Assembly (NCBI GenBank): GCA_022113835.1 | Contig: JAILWY010000019.1 | Coordinates: 3,038,001 to 3,102,000, forward strand | Source of the DNA: Atopsyche davidsoni | Lineage: Eukaryota > Arthropoda > Insecta > Trichoptera > Hydrobiosidae | DNA: 64,000 nucleotides | Direction of reading: 5' to 3' | Shown here: positions 36,150 to 48,075 of the stretch, piece after piece | Position numbering within the stretch: the first letter of the stretch is position 1 | Layout of the letters: each line of letters starts with the position of its first letter | Made by a program: the position numbers and the translations under genes | Notes under the pieces: model-generated | The model's input: the letters and a program-made list of their open reading frames with translations, nothing else | Told to the model about the DNA's origin: nothing | Databases searched by the model: none

Positions 36150-37510
36150 CCTTCTGACAGTGCTGGGCTACCCCTGAGCCCGTCTGGCGGGCGGCCCTCG
36201 TCTGCGGGCGTATACGTAATTCGACCAAACGGTTTAACTTAATCCGATGTTGTCTGTTGAATTAATATTCACCGACCCCACGCACCGGCTCGATCGAACA
36301 ATTTACATAAATCTACCGATATTTATATTCCTAGTCATTCCAGGCATCTGCAATGAGCCAGCTCGCGCGGAGCCTTGTTGCTTTTCGCCCCTCTCGAAAC
36401 TTGTATTAGGACATGAGCTTTGTGAAATATTTAACTAGTACGAGAGAAAGATTAATGAGGCGGGACTGATTTCCGCGGCAGTCGTGAAAAATCGTCGTTT
36501 TATCTCGCGAGGAAATTAATCTCTCGTTCGAGTATATTTAAAAGCATGTTTTCGCAGGTTTGAAATATGGGATTAGTAATCATCCAAGTCGGGTTACTGA
36601 GAGATGCGCCGTGCGACACGACTGAGTATATTTGGTTTTTCGGTACTATTCGCCGCAGCCCGGTAGATCACCCCGTCCCCTCGCTCGGTGTCGTCTCGCA
36701 TTCCCGGAGCCGACCGAGTCCCTTTCGACCGGGAGTCTCGCCGCATTACGCCGATACGTTTTTTACGAGGCGAGCTGTTAATCCTCGGAAGGCTTCAAAG
36801 AGTCCACTCTCGCGGCGGCGACTCGTAACAGGCCGCAACAGGTGTGCCCGCGACTCGCTGACAACTCATAACTCCTCTATAAAACGGATAATTTATCTCG
36901 AGGATCTCAATCTTCGAGAGCTTCGACGCGCGAGAAGACGGCATCGCCTAATTATCAGGTCTATTACCGGAGCAGCCGCCGCCGGGCCGCGGGCGGGCGC
37001 TCGCGACATTAGCGAGAGGCTCGTGTAAATACGGTTGTTCTACACGGGCCCGACTCGCCCAAAGAATGCGGGGACATCCATCTCGGGGACAGCGCGGCCG
37101 GATTAGCTTATTTTCATTTCAACAGTCGGGAGATTATCTCCGTTCGTAATTAATATTGGAACATTTATTTACGAGATATAAATACGCACCCGTTAATATT
37201 TCGTAATTTATTAACGAATCCTTCGCGTGGCGTGCCGACCGGCGCTCGAGGGAATAAATCATCGGCCGTTTGATACGGATACTGCGCGGCGCACCCGACG
37301 GAAGCCGTTCGAATTTGTCTACTAATTACGATCGAAGATTCCGATTCGACGCGATTCTTAATTGTTTATTTTTTGCCGTGCAGATTCTAAAACCAATATT
37401 TTTAATAAGCGTCCGTAGAACGGAATGCTTAATTAGCCCGTTTTATTCCCAGAGAATTTATGATTATTGTAAATTGCTTCGGATCTGGCCTTAACCAACG
37501 GCGATGTCGT
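36150..37510. promoter_or_regulatory. Longest high-complexity island (about 1.3 kb)
   Basis: This is a continuous block of balanced to GC-rich DNA without homopolymers. It is packed with words such as GAGGAAATTAATCTCTCG, CGCCTAATTATCAGG, TTCGTAATTAATATTGG, CGTTAATATTTCG, GTAATTTATTAACGAATCC, CTACTAATTACGATCG and GCTTAATTAGCCCG. TAATTA/TTAATTA cores recur every 50-150 bp, and ATAAATACGC/TTTACGAG words are common. The 153-residue frame at 36567-37028 and others across it are arginine- and serine-rich with no domain. It is most consistent with a cluster of enhancers under developmental control, although only conservation or chromatin data could show that. Confidence 0.4.
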
Positions 37511-38044
37511 AAGTTACCATGATTCCTAAATTTGATATCAATTTCAAAATAAATTTCATTGAAAGGCTTGAAAATATTTATCTACAATCGCTGCCTACAG
37601 CAGTCGACATCTGAATTTAACACCAGAACTTTAGCAAGAGGTAATATTCTTCAAAATATTTATAAAAAAATTTCGAATCCCACACATTTTTCGTGTCTTC
37701 TCAGAAAATCGATACACACAGATTGAAAAACGGAAAATCGAATATCGAAAAACATTTACTGTGCATTTTTGTATTGATATGTGGCTTATCTATTGTGATT
37801 CTTACTTGAAAAGTTCGTGCAGATAAATGGACATCGACGTCGTCTTACTTTTTAATAACACTTAATGAAGATTATTTCAAAAGATGACACAAGGTATCGA
37901 AGGTGGAACGTTTACATAAACGTTATGGAAAAATGACAAAGCTATGTCAAACACACACTAGTGTATATATATATATATCCTCTGAGTCAACTAATGTTAT
38001 AAAATCAGGACAATTTTTAAGGTAACAAAATTGTTTATTTACAA

Positions 38045-38370
38045 AACTCAGAACGGCGCTGGAGGGTCAGCCCCTGCCGCCGCCCCTACTCGTGTATTTT
38101 AAGTCCGTGATTGATACGCGGTCCTCTCGCAGAGTGTTTGACACAGCGACTCCTTGCGACTAATGGATTATTCATTTCAGCCACTCAAAAAATGGCCCGT
38201 CGTCTTCAATTATTCGTGTTCTGGTTTGGTTACTCTTGGCTTGGCTCGCTGCTCTATCTCCTGTATTATTTAGCCAGTAACTTTTCTTGACTGCTGTCGT
38301 GGGTGTATTTGCTTTAATTCATGCTCCATCAAAAAATAACGGAGTAACACTGTGCCGGTAATAAAATTAG
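38045..38370. promoter_or_regulatory. GC-enriched island
   Basis: It contains AGCCCCTGCCGCCGCCCC, TTGATACGCGGTCC and GTGCCGGTAATAAAATTAGCC. No gene recognised. Confidence 0.22.
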
Positions 38371-39130
38371 CCACAACAAATACGGTCCGAATTATAATAA
38401 TTAGATTAGAAAATAATTACAGATTATTATTTTACCAATTATATATTTGAATAATATGAATATTGTTCGTTTACGTTCATGACCTTGCATAGATTTAAAG
38501 ATGTTATTTATTGTGTAGTATACTAATCGTATTAAAAATTAATAATCTGTAAAAATAGCTTAAAATTTCAAATAAAATATAATACACGTGTTTACGACCA
38601 AAATTTTAAATACTCTATGTAATGTATTTAGTCACTTCTAGGTTTAATTTTTTTAATGTTTGGTTGCCGCTTTACATCTGCGTCGTTTAATTGTATCGCC
38701 GGCGGTAAAACTAAATCATCGTATATTTTGAAATATTCAAATAGTGTATGTTTGCTTGTTTAATTTTTGCGGTCACATTTGTATATCATTTTTAATTACG
38801 ATTCTGCGTCAAATTTTTGGCACGATGCAGTTATATTTTTTACAACTCGAATTTCCTCGCAGAGAGGCGAATAGTTCAAAAATATTCGAGTGAAAAAATA
38901 GTATTTTTTCGTTGGACGCTTAAAATTATTTATCGTTTAATTTATTCGTCAGGCAATAATGTATTCAATTTATGACCCATGTTTCAGTCTCATCATAGTC
39001 GTGATTTTAATTAGGAATTTTAGACCTTTTAAAAAAATATTATTTGTGGGCTTTTCAATAATTAAACATAAACTTATTAAATTTAGTTGATTCGCTAATC
39101 ATTCCACGTTTTCATTTTACTTTGTGGAGG

Positions 39131-39146
39131 TTTTTTTTTTTTTTTT
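39131..39146. repeat. Poly(T) tract
   Basis: A run of 16 T that ends 24 bp before the left end of the mariner element. Confidence 0.75.
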
Positions 39147-39170
39147 AATGATCTTGAATGTTGTATACTA

Positions 39171-39201
39171 GGGTGGTTTGATAAGTCAGTGACTTTTTGA
39201 A
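39171..39201 (+). repeat. mariner left terminal inverted repeat
   Basis: About 31 bp matching the right end (40428-40459) in inverted orientation. The inner 15 bp or so (GTCAGTGACTTTTTGAA) are identical between the two ends and the outer part is diverged. Confidence 0.88.
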
Positions 39202-39347
39202 TTTCCCGTGCAGTAACTTTAAATGCAGCACTGTTCCCGTCAACTACCATCTATCAATAAACTACTCTACAATTTTGGGCAAGCTACGCCATTTAGTTTG
39301 TGTTTGACAGCTAGTGAAAGCAGACAACCTCGTGAATTTTAACGAAA

Positions 39348-40396
39348 ATGGAAAAAAGTGAATTTCGTGTGTTGATTAAGCATTATTTTTTGCGTAAAAA
39401 AATCATCACCAAAACCTAGGCAAAGCTTGATAAATACTATGGAAACTCTCCACCATCAATTTCAATAGTTAAGAAGTGGTTTACTGAGTTCATTTGTGGT
39501 CGTACCAGCACAATTGACGCCAAACGTCCAGGTCGCCCAAAAGAGGTCGTCACACCAGAAATCGTCGATAAAATCCATGAAATGATATTGGACGATCGGA
39601 GGATAAAAGTGCGTGAGGTGGGTGAGGCTGTAGGCATCTCAACTGAGCGGATACATTACATTTTACATGAATATTTGGACATGAAAAAGCTATCCGCGCG
39701 ATGGCTGCCGCGATTGCTCACACTCGACCATAAGCGCAATCGTGTGACCATCTCAAAGGAGTGTTTGGCGATGTTCAGCTGCAATCCGAAAAAGTTTTTG
39801 GGCCGTTTCGTTACCATAGACGAAACATGGATCCACCACATTACACCAGAGACCAAGGAACAATCAATACAGTGGGTTTCTTCGGGTGAACGTGCACCAA
39901 AGAAGGCCAAGGTAGGTTTTTCGGCCAACAAGGTCATGGCCACAGTTTTTTGGGATGCACGCGGTGTCATTCGCATCGATTACCTTCAAAAGAGTAAAAC
40001 GATTACCGGCAAATATTATTCAAAGCTTTTGGACAGATTCGATATTGATTTGAAACAGAAACGACCGCATTTGGCGAAGAAAAAAGTGCTGTTCCATCAG
40101 GACAATGCAAGGGTGCACACGTGTGAAGTCGCCACGGCAAAATTCCATAAATTGGGCTACGAACTGCTACCCCATTCCGCATATTCCCCAGATTTAGCCC
40201 TCTGCGACTATTTCCTATTTCCAAACCTGAAGAAATGGCTGGGCGGTAAGAGATTTGGGTCGAATGAAAAGATCATCACTGAAAAAAACGCCTATTTTGA
40301 GAAACTTGAGAAAACCTATTATTTGGAAGGAAAAAAAAATTTGAAAAACGATGGACTTAATGTATCGAGCTAAAAGGAGACTATGTTGAGAAATAA
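39348..40396 (+). pseudogene. mariner transposase, broken DD34D
   Basis: The ATG at 39348 is in frame with the long open stretch from 39582, but a TAG at 39417-39419 (codon 24) interrupts it. From there the frame runs open through the helix-turn-helix region and the catalytic core: the first Asp in VTIDETWIHH, the second in FHQDNARVH, the third in SPDLALCDYF. Thirty-four residues separate the second and third Asp, the DD34D spacing of mariner. Near the C-terminus, around a nine-A run at 40331-40339, the frame shifts. The expected ending continues in the next frame through a second stop (40358-40360) to a TAA at 40394-40396, while the original frame stops at 40371. So there are two premature stops and one frameshift. 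The catalytic residues themselves are kept, which points to moderate age. Confidence 0.9.
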
Positions 40397-40427
40397 AACG
40401 CATATTTCCCGAAAAAAATATATTTTA

Positions 40428-40459
40428 TTCAAAAAGTCACTGACCAATGAAAACCACCC
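40428..40459 (-). repeat. mariner right terminal inverted repeat
   Basis: Inverted partner of 39171-39201. It ends in CCACCC at 40459 with ACGTA following and not a clean TA. Confidence 0.85.
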
Positions 40460-41339
40460 ACGTATTATGAGTATGAATTCTAAAGCTCAGTGTAAAACTT
40501 TTATTATCAATAGAATCTGTTTTCTAAGAAATGTTTTTGTTTAGAAGTTTTTCTTATTTATTGTTATAAAATAATCATGGTGGTCTATACTGGAATCAAT
40601 AGGAAATCCGGAGCTACTTTTAACCTAACTGTAATCAACCAGATTCTACCAATCATAAAACCTATAGAAGTCTAGAATAATTAACACCGGTTTTTATGTA
40701 AATGTTTATATCTAGAGTGTAATAAAAATATAAAGGCATTTAATTGAAGTAGCCTGATAGACCTGTCAATATAGTAGCAACTGTGAGAGAAGTATTTATT
40801 GAATGCCCAATTTAGCACACTACAAAAATAAATAAGAATTTATATGCTATATTTTGATAGTATATCTCTGCATAACATAAAAATCGAAGAACCTCACGAT
40901 ACTAACATCAAAATAATTAAGTATACATTTCTTTTCAACTGTATTTTATATTTTAGATTATCAAAGTAACTTTATGCATCAATCTTGATCTGTTGTTACC
41001 ATAACATTATAAATGCTGAACTTATAGGTTTTTTTTTTATCTTTTTAAACTCTCCGTAGAGAGCTAAATACTTTTTTTTATTGCTTATTAAGGTTGGCCA
41101 ACTGATGATTAAAGTAGTTTAATATGTATTTCATCGCTTTTCTAAGTCATAATAATTACACCACCATTATTTTGCTGATTTATTCCATAGATGCATCTTA
41201 AAAAACATTATGCTACCTCCATGCAGACTCCTCTGGTGATACGCCACGACTTATTATCTCAGTTAAGATCATAACGACAGAAAAGCTTCTGCTGATTTCT
41301 TATTACTTACTGCTTCCAAGTTAAGTAGCTCCTGTAGAA

Positions 41340-41740
41340 GTGAAGTCTTCCAAAGTGTGACGTACAAATCGCACGATCACGAGCGTTCTGACCCAACCCT
41401 TCATCCTCACCATTTGCACAGCTTATCTTCGGTCTCTTATCTCTCTCATTACGGTGGTGGCGACTTCGTAAATCTGCGGTGCATCAGCGCTCTCGAGGGC
41501 CGAGCGGGAGGGCGAGCTCTGCCGTAGTCGCGTCCCTTTCTGCGGCCTGTCACTCGCATTGACTGATCCTCGTCACCGGGACATAAATCCGAGAGACCTC
41601 GCTCCCTGCCCCGCCCGCCCCCTCCACTCCGCAGCTTCCAAGTACATCTCCACACCGCAAGTTTCAACGCCCGAGTGTGTTTCGAAGAAAACTAGTCGCA
41701 GACATTACGATGATGACTGCTCCGAGAATAAGTAAGATGT
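41340..41740. promoter_or_regulatory. GC-enriched island
   Basis: It includes CGAGGGCCGAGCGGGAGGGC, CTGCCCCGCCCGCCCCCTCC and a preceding TCTCTTATCTCTCTCATTAC pyrimidine tract. The minus frame at 41449-41667 is arginine/glycine-rich from composition. No gene. Confidence 0.25.
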
Positions 41741-42602
41741 GCGTACCGTTTCTCAAAATTATTTTTTGAGTAATTTGATCATTCTAAACTTGAGTAATTC
41801 AGAATACTGCATATATGAAATTAGTCAACCATAATTTAAAACTTGTGATTTATTTAATAATGTAACTATTTTTACTGCAAAGAAATACTTAATTTTAAAT
41901 TAATTTTATTTAATAATTTGCTCTTTTTATTGTATACAAAAAAAAAACTGGAACGATTTTTCAAATGCATGTATGTTTGTATGTGTGTATTTATGAGTTG
42001 CCTTACGAACAGGATGCAGGTTTACAAATATTTGTTGTTTTATTTTATTAAATATCTGAGTGGCTTTATAAGCAGACTGGCTCGTATTATAGCTAAATTA
42101 AAAAAAAACTATGTGCACATCACAAATATCATGACCTACAAATGTTGCAATCGCCGACTAATAAACCCGTGAGAATGCCTTGGCTGTGAGGCATTTTTTA
42201 TTTGAATCTTGAGCAGCTACCGAATGACGATGCGCCTTATCTGAAACCAAATAAATCAATTGTGACTTGTTGTAATACTTCGGTACATATTTGGGATCGG
42301 CCCACCGTGAAACCTCGCCACGCCACTGCCCTACTGTCACTTGAAAAAATCACTGCATTCTAAATCTAGCACTGAGCCATTTATAACGACTATATTCTTT
42401 TAGTTTGCCGATCTCTAGAAAAGATATGCCATAGTCAATATGGCCGGGGAAGAAACAGTAGATGCGTTTTTTTAATCGATTGATTCTACAAAATTACTGT
42501 TTTTAGTGATTCAGGTAGCTTCACTATTAATTAAGCTGCAGCGAATGTTTTTAAGCATTTTTAATGTACTTGGTTATAAAGAAACAAGGTATACCTATTG
42601 AT

Positions 42603-42630
42603 TATTGTGTTTATATATATATATATATGT
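42603..42630. repeat. AT microsatellite
   Basis: A short (TA)n run followed by TGTGTATG in AT-rich DNA. Confidence 0.6.
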
Positions 42631-44199
42631 GTATGTAAACGTTTGACTTGTAGTTGCCACTTAATTATTAGTTACATTTATAGTTGCGATTATTAAAAAA
42701 CTCAATGTAAAATGAGGATTCAATGTTGTTTTTTATACTAAAATTTTAAAAATCTAAACTATATAATAAATCAGAATGAAGTAAGTTTCTTTTGAAACGG
42801 GGTATAGATATTTTATGTAAAAACTTTTGGAAAATTTGAGATTAATGAATGAAAAAAAAAATGACCCTAAGTATGATCTGTTTCCAAATATTAATACTTA
42901 AAATATTGGTTTCAACGTGGAATATGAGTTGTTAATAAATGATAAATTGTAGAAAGTATCTTTAGATTGTTTGATGCTCATGAATGGGTTATTTCTAAAA
43001 GCAAAATCCAAAGTTTCATACTTACAATCAATGTATTTCGTAGATTTATTTAAATTTTAGTTTAATGACAGCGCAGTTGCGAATTATCAACTGCTCCGAT
43101 TATCTAATTCGTTGATCGCCTTCAGTAAATTTAATTGATAGCTCGTGAATATTAACATAAAAAATAAATACTCTTTTCGCTACCGTATTTGATTAGATAA
43201 CATTATACTCAACTCGATATCTCAGAGAATGTTAATTGGATAATACAAAGGTAGCACTGATACCTGATACTAACTGGAATCTAAGATGATTTTGTTTCAA
43301 CCGGAATCAATTAAAAAAATATTTTTTTATTATAAGAATCAACCCGTTCACCTTCGTTTTTCTATCTCATTTTATAGCGATTTTAATAAAGCAATAAAAT
43401 GCTAATTTTTGTATTTGCCGATATATTCTTTTATAATTTAAAAAGATACCCGAGTCGGTCCAGTTCTCTCTTTTCCTTTTCGGAGAACTGTTCTTTTGGC
43501 TTGCCAGTCCTTAAATCTTATTTAGGTTTATCAAGACGAATAACTTGCTTAAAAGCCGAGGATCGTTTGCGGTGTTCCGTGGAAAAATCTTTAAACTTTT
43601 AACATAATTAGGATCAACAAAACGCGTCATAGAACCTTGTGCATTATAAAAAAATAATACTTTTATTTATTTCTTAGTCACTGCTGCGGCGTCACAATTA
43701 TTGTCTGATTTTCGTCAATGATATGGGCTATGGAGTTGTATGTCCATAAATCATCTTGAACTGTGTTTAACATTGTCGTGCCAGTGAGATGGTGTTCCTT
43801 TAATTTATTGTGCCTTATAAGCAGTCACCAGTAATGTCGGCCGTTCCCTCACAGTTGCCAATTCCCAGCGGTTTGATCTTGCGCCAAAATTGCAAATCAA
43901 ATCTAATTATATGTTGAGAACAGAAACATTGATGCCAACATGGGTCTTGTGACGTGTGTTGGTGTACTTTTTGAATAAGTCATTTGAAATAACGCGATCG
44001 TCAAGTACGAGCATTCCTAAGCGTTTATACTCTTGCAATTGAACCGCTTCACTACTTACAGATGCGTGAACCACCTGCCTAAATATTCATTACATAAAAA
44101 AAATAATGTTGCGAGGTGCTCGTTTGAGGGTGCTGTCATCTTTTGCTTTTGTGGGAATTCATTGAAGTGGTAAGTTGTATCCCAAAACACAATAGCAAG

Positions 44200-44920
44200 T
44201 AGGACTGACTGCACTCACTCCCTGCAGCCGGGGAGTCTCCGTTTCTTTTCCGGTTTTAATTTATCGGAAGCGAGACACGCAGTCGATTTATAGTCTTCAA
44301 AATATGTCATCAATCGTGTGCGTCCCGGCGCCTCTCCCTCGCCATCGCTCAGCGCGCCTTTATTTGTGGTGGGCCGGCGCGTCTCGCGGAGTCGGGCCCG
44401 CGCGTGACGAGTCTCCGAGCGCGTGACGCTTTAAATTGAAACGCAAACTTATAAATCTTTTTTGCCCCGCGGGCGCGCCGCCGCAACTCCCGCCCGCCCC
44501 GGCGGGGGTTTATTCAAATTGCACTTAATCCCGACTACTGTTTCTAAATCTCACAATAATTTAAAGCTTCCCCACCGAACCTCTTCTTTGCGCTTAATTT
44601 ACGGCTCGAGCTCCGCGGCTGAAATTCGGAATAATTATATCGTCTCGCGCTATTGTGTATTTATTCCCCGGGTAACAGTACGGATAGGTACGCCGGGCTA
44701 TTTGCATACCTAATTCGGTTTGTGTAACACACTGCCTGATCAGCTTCGAGACCGAGAGAGTGGGTGGCTGCTCTCGGTCATTTACATAGAACATGTCTTC
44801 TTTCTTAACTGTGTCCAGAGATGCTACCTGTAGTTTAATAATCTTCTTAGAGTTATCAGAATACACGAGCGTACGGGGAGCGATAGAAATAGTCGTGTAC
44901 GCAGTACGCCGGCCTAAATA
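44200..44920. promoter_or_regulatory. Large GC-rich island
   Basis: About 700 bp with GGTTTTAATTTATCGGAAGC, GTCGATTTATAGTC, CGCTTTAAATTGAAACGC, GGGCCGGCGCGTCTCGCGG, CCCGCGGGCGCGCCGCCGC, GCGCTTAATTTACGGC and ACCTAATTCGG. The 112-residue minus frame (44594-44932) begins in AT-rich DNA and is not recognisable. Homeodomain-type words interleaved with CG-rich blocks make this one of the better enhancer candidates. Confidence 0.35.
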
Positions 44921-45239
44921 AAATTTTATCAACTTCTAATGCTTGTCTTATAAAGTTATGTGTTTAGACAATTGGTATTTTCAAAATATAATAAACCAAT
45001 TAATATATTATAGTCTTTTATATTTATCAATCTAAACGCAATTATCTATCGTTTTTGTGGAGTGATTGATTTTGATAAAACTCTGGATAGTAATTTAAAC
45101 TTGCTAGCGTCGTTTTTAACATGATTTAAAGTTACAGCAACATTCAGCTCAATCAGTAGTTATTGTAGGTGGTACTAATATTATGAATGGAATTTGTTTT
45201 TACAATCAATATAAATTAATTAGCACTGTTAAATAAATC

Positions 45240-45720
45240 TCACACACTCGCGCTAGATTAGAACGTACTCTAGATGCTATCTGCGGCTGATTTATCAATA
45301 CGGTTAAATATTTCTTTCACGCTGGCATTTACGCAACTGCGACTTCTCGCAGCCGAAAACACCAAACCCAGCTGCGGAACTCTCCGCCGATAAATCCAAA
45401 CTAGGAATGCGAGGAGCTCCTCCTCAATCACGGCGCGAGACAGCTCGTCCTCGGGCGCGCGGCGGCTCGTGAAATTTCCCAGTATTCTCTAAAAAGCCAC
45501 TTTGATGCAATATTAATTATCCGGAGAGTATGATGCGAAATGATTTCAAAATATTTTGATATGTATCCGCGGCGAGGATTCTCGGCGGGCAGTGGCCCGT
45601 GGAACAATGGCCAGCCGATGCGACGGCCATCCGGTGTGTCTTATCTGCTCCTGGTACATCGCCCCGGTCATATCCCGTTGTGGCTTGCTTTTTGCTGATT
45701 ATTTTGTGGTAGTTTGTGTT
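45240..45720. promoter_or_regulatory. GC-rich island
   Basis: It includes GGCTGATTTATCAATACGG, AACTCTCCGCCGATAAATCC, GAGACAGCTCGTCCTCGG and GATATGTATCCGCGGCGAGG. Frames are open on both strands (45517-45798 minus, 45556-45807 plus) with no family match. No gene called. Confidence 0.3.
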
Positions 45721-46019
45721 ATATATTTTGAGATATCCGTGTCTAAGCCCACCTGCATCGACATCGCTCACTTTGCAAACTTTCAGTATCAAAAACACGT
45801 TATGTAGACCAATTTACTGAAAATATCTTCATTATTTTACAGTCACTTAGTTCAATTTGGTTAAAACTTTTACAAGCAAACAAATAAGATGCTCCCTATT
45901 TCTAGCTACTCTACTCTATTTTAGGTTGCATACCGAAATAAACTCAATGGGGTTAATTGTATGTTTTTTTGGATTTTGTTTCAAGAGTATGACATTTATC
46001 GAAATAAACAATCACTAAA

Positions 46020-46345
46020 GTTTCCTATTCTATGTACTTATTACTAGTCACGGAATATATTTACGTTGACTGCACAAGATCAACTTTGATTTCTTTAGTT
46101 TCCTGCAGGTCTCTACCCTCTTCAGCTTTCTCTCTGGACCGCTCACAAAAAGTTACCGCCATCGGTGATTTACGTCCGGGCAAATTGAATCATCCTCATT
46201 ATGATTCATGCACCTTTGCCTTTTATTCCCCGAAGTTAATAAAAAAAGAAAGCATTTATGAAACCTCTCCAAATCAATGCCACTGCATCTTAACTGCTGA
46301 AGTATTACTAGATGTGGCTGACTTCGTAGAACAAAATTAATAAAT
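46020..46345. other. Balanced-composition segment, no gene supported
   Basis: A 102-residue plus frame (46032-46340) is open here, with mixed residues including LRPGKLNHPHYDS and several cysteines and histidines near the end. I recognise no domain and see no convincing acceptor or promoter. It may be chance or a diverged exon. Confidence 0.12.
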
Positions 46346-46629
46346 GTACAAAGATTGTCACATATTCATTTATAGTCTTATATTCTATGAAAAAGTTTCA
46401 AATGGTATTGTCAAAATAACCGTGTAAATACTGGAAACATCAATACTTTTTTTTTATTTATATTAAAAAAGCAATAAACGCTTTTTCACGAAAATCACAA
46501 ATACATTTACAATATGTATAACGATGAATGTAAAAAGTATAAGATCAAAAAATTCCATTCTGTAGAAACGTAATTTAAAAGAATGAGAGAAATTGAAGCT
46601 CATGTGGTTTTATGAACGATATCCTATCA

Positions 46630-46860
46630 GTGTGTTTTGTTATTTGGTTTCCTTGGGCTTCCCACGCTGCAGGTGCTTGAACACCGCAGCCGAATATGCG
46701 TTTTCTTCGCAGTGCTGTTGGTTTCCTCGTCGCCGGCCGCAGAACCCGTCCCACCAGTCAGCCCCACTGCGGAGAGCTGCCGTATTCCATTTGCAATACA
46801 TTATTTCCCATAAACGAAGCCATAACTAATTGCGAGATGCGGCGCTGACAAGTTGGAAGA
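46630..46860. promoter_or_regulatory. GC-enriched island
   Basis: It contains TCGTCGCCGGCCGCAG, CACTGCGGAGAGCTGCCG and TTTCCCATAAACGAAGCC followed by CATAACTAATTGCG. CG-rich core with ATAAA and TAATT words at one edge. Confidence 0.28.
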
Positions 46861-47148
46861 CGTGTCCGAGATATAAATTTAAGTTCTGTTTTTATTCGGT
46901 TTTAAGCTGTGGATATAAATGAATTTTATTTATAATTATGCTTTTTTTTATTATGTTTCCAATACCGGAGGACTCACAGTACTATTTATTTATTTTGTAA
47001 ATGCGGAATTGAATACGTATTGTTTTTTTTTTTATCAAATATTGAAATTAATCAATGAGTTATTTTAATGCTTAAAAAACTAAAAGTTTAAATTATTACT
47101 CAACCGTATTAAATTAAGTATTTTTGAGTTTAAGATAATAACACAGAA

Positions 47149-47397
47149 ATTCAATATTTTTGACAGAGAGTACTTGGTGGAATTCCATTTTAATATTTTT
47201 GAATAAAATACTTGAGTGATTTTCCACATTTTTATTTTTATTAGTGGCCGGTTTCGCCAACCTTTCACGTTGGCATTATCAAACAGAGTTTGATAATGCG
47301 TTAATGCTTTCACGTTAACGTGAAAGGTTGGCGAAACCGGTCACTAATAAAAATAAAAATGTGGAAAATCACTCAAGTATTTTATTCAAAAATATTA
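47149..47397 (+). mobile_element. Foldback MITE family, most complete copy D (long hairpin)
   Basis: A leading segment (ATTCAATATTTTTGACAG to GGAATTCCA) is followed by two long inverted arms, about 47189-47284 and 47285-47397. The arms agree almost perfectly over the outer about 78 bp (one G/A difference near GGCCGGTTTCGCC) and carry the same CCAACCTTTCACGTT block. The right arm has a short extra insertion (GTTAACGTGAAAGCATTAAC on one strand) near the tip, itself a small palindrome around GTTAAC. The leading segment is not repeated at the right end but resembles the outer arm, as if duplicated in tandem. No coding capacity and no clear target-site duplication. Confidence 0.85.
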
Positions 47398-47719
47398 TAA
47401 TAGCACAGCTTAGATCAATGCTAATAAGTCGTTTTTCTGTGTAAATATCCAAACCAAGCAAGTCAATCTGGTTGTATCCTGAAATTACTTGAATGCATCT
47501 GCAACACCTCACTCAGGTATTCACTGCAAGGTTAAGTGTACTTACTATCTTTTATCAGTAGGATTATATATTTTTTAAACGAATATCCTCAAATTTTTAT
47601 TTTTTATTTCACAGAATTTATTTCACGACGTTTTGCAGACGGCGAGAACAAATGATTTAACGTTTAGTCTAACGTAGTCTTGAAACGTTTGAAGTTAAAA
47701 GTTTTCCACATGAATAGAC

Positions 47720-48075
47720 CAATTATCCAAGGACACGGGCGGATGTGGTCGGGGTGGTTCATCCCCGGTGCCCGCGCTCCCCAATTAGGCCGCCGGTCCG
47801 CTCATTGTTTGCTGAATTTAAAGGCCGCGCTTCCCGCCCGCCCCGGCGGCGCGCGCAGCCTCTGCCAATTAGCCTGGGAATAATGAACATGTTTTATGCT
47901 ACCCCCGGCGGTCGCTATCGGCTCTGTGTGCGTACTTCATGACTTGCGTGTGTCCGTGTGTCCGGCGCCCGCCGCTGACCTGCTATTGTTACGACCATCT
48001 TCACTTTACACTCGCTTATTTCACCGCAAATTTGTTTGTCGGTGCCCTGATCTAATAGCAGCTAACCTAGGGGGG
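47720..48075. promoter_or_regulatory. GC-rich island
   Basis: It includes AGACCAATTATCCAAGG, CCCCAATTAGGCCGCCGG, GCCGCGCTTCCCGCCCGCC, CAATTAGCCTGGG and ACCCCCGGCGGTCGC. Repeated AATTA words flank the CG-rich core. Overlapping plus frames are alanine/arginine/proline-rich and not recognisable. Confidence 0.33.

Larger units (their letters stand above)
39171..40459 (+). mobile_element. mariner element, full length, decayed
   Basis: The element is about 1.29 kb, the usual mariner length. The left terminal inverted repeat (39171-39201) begins GGGTGGTTTGATAAGTCAG, and the right one (40428-40459), read on the minus strand, begins GGGTGGTTTTCATTGGTCAG. Both continue GTGACTTTTTGAA. A TA lies immediately left of the element (39169-39170), but the right flank reads ACGTA, so the expected TA duplication is not intact there, perhaps through a one-base loss. 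The transposase frame between the repeats is broken (see separate entry), so the copy should be immobile unless helped by another transposase. Confidence 0.92.

Noticed and set aside
36567..37028. 153-residue open frame in the large island
   Set aside because: Arginine- and serine-rich with no recognisable domain; the open length is explained by low stop frequency in CG-rich DNA.
44594..44932. 112-residue minus-strand frame
   Set aside because: No domain or splice context recognised; it crosses the border of an island.
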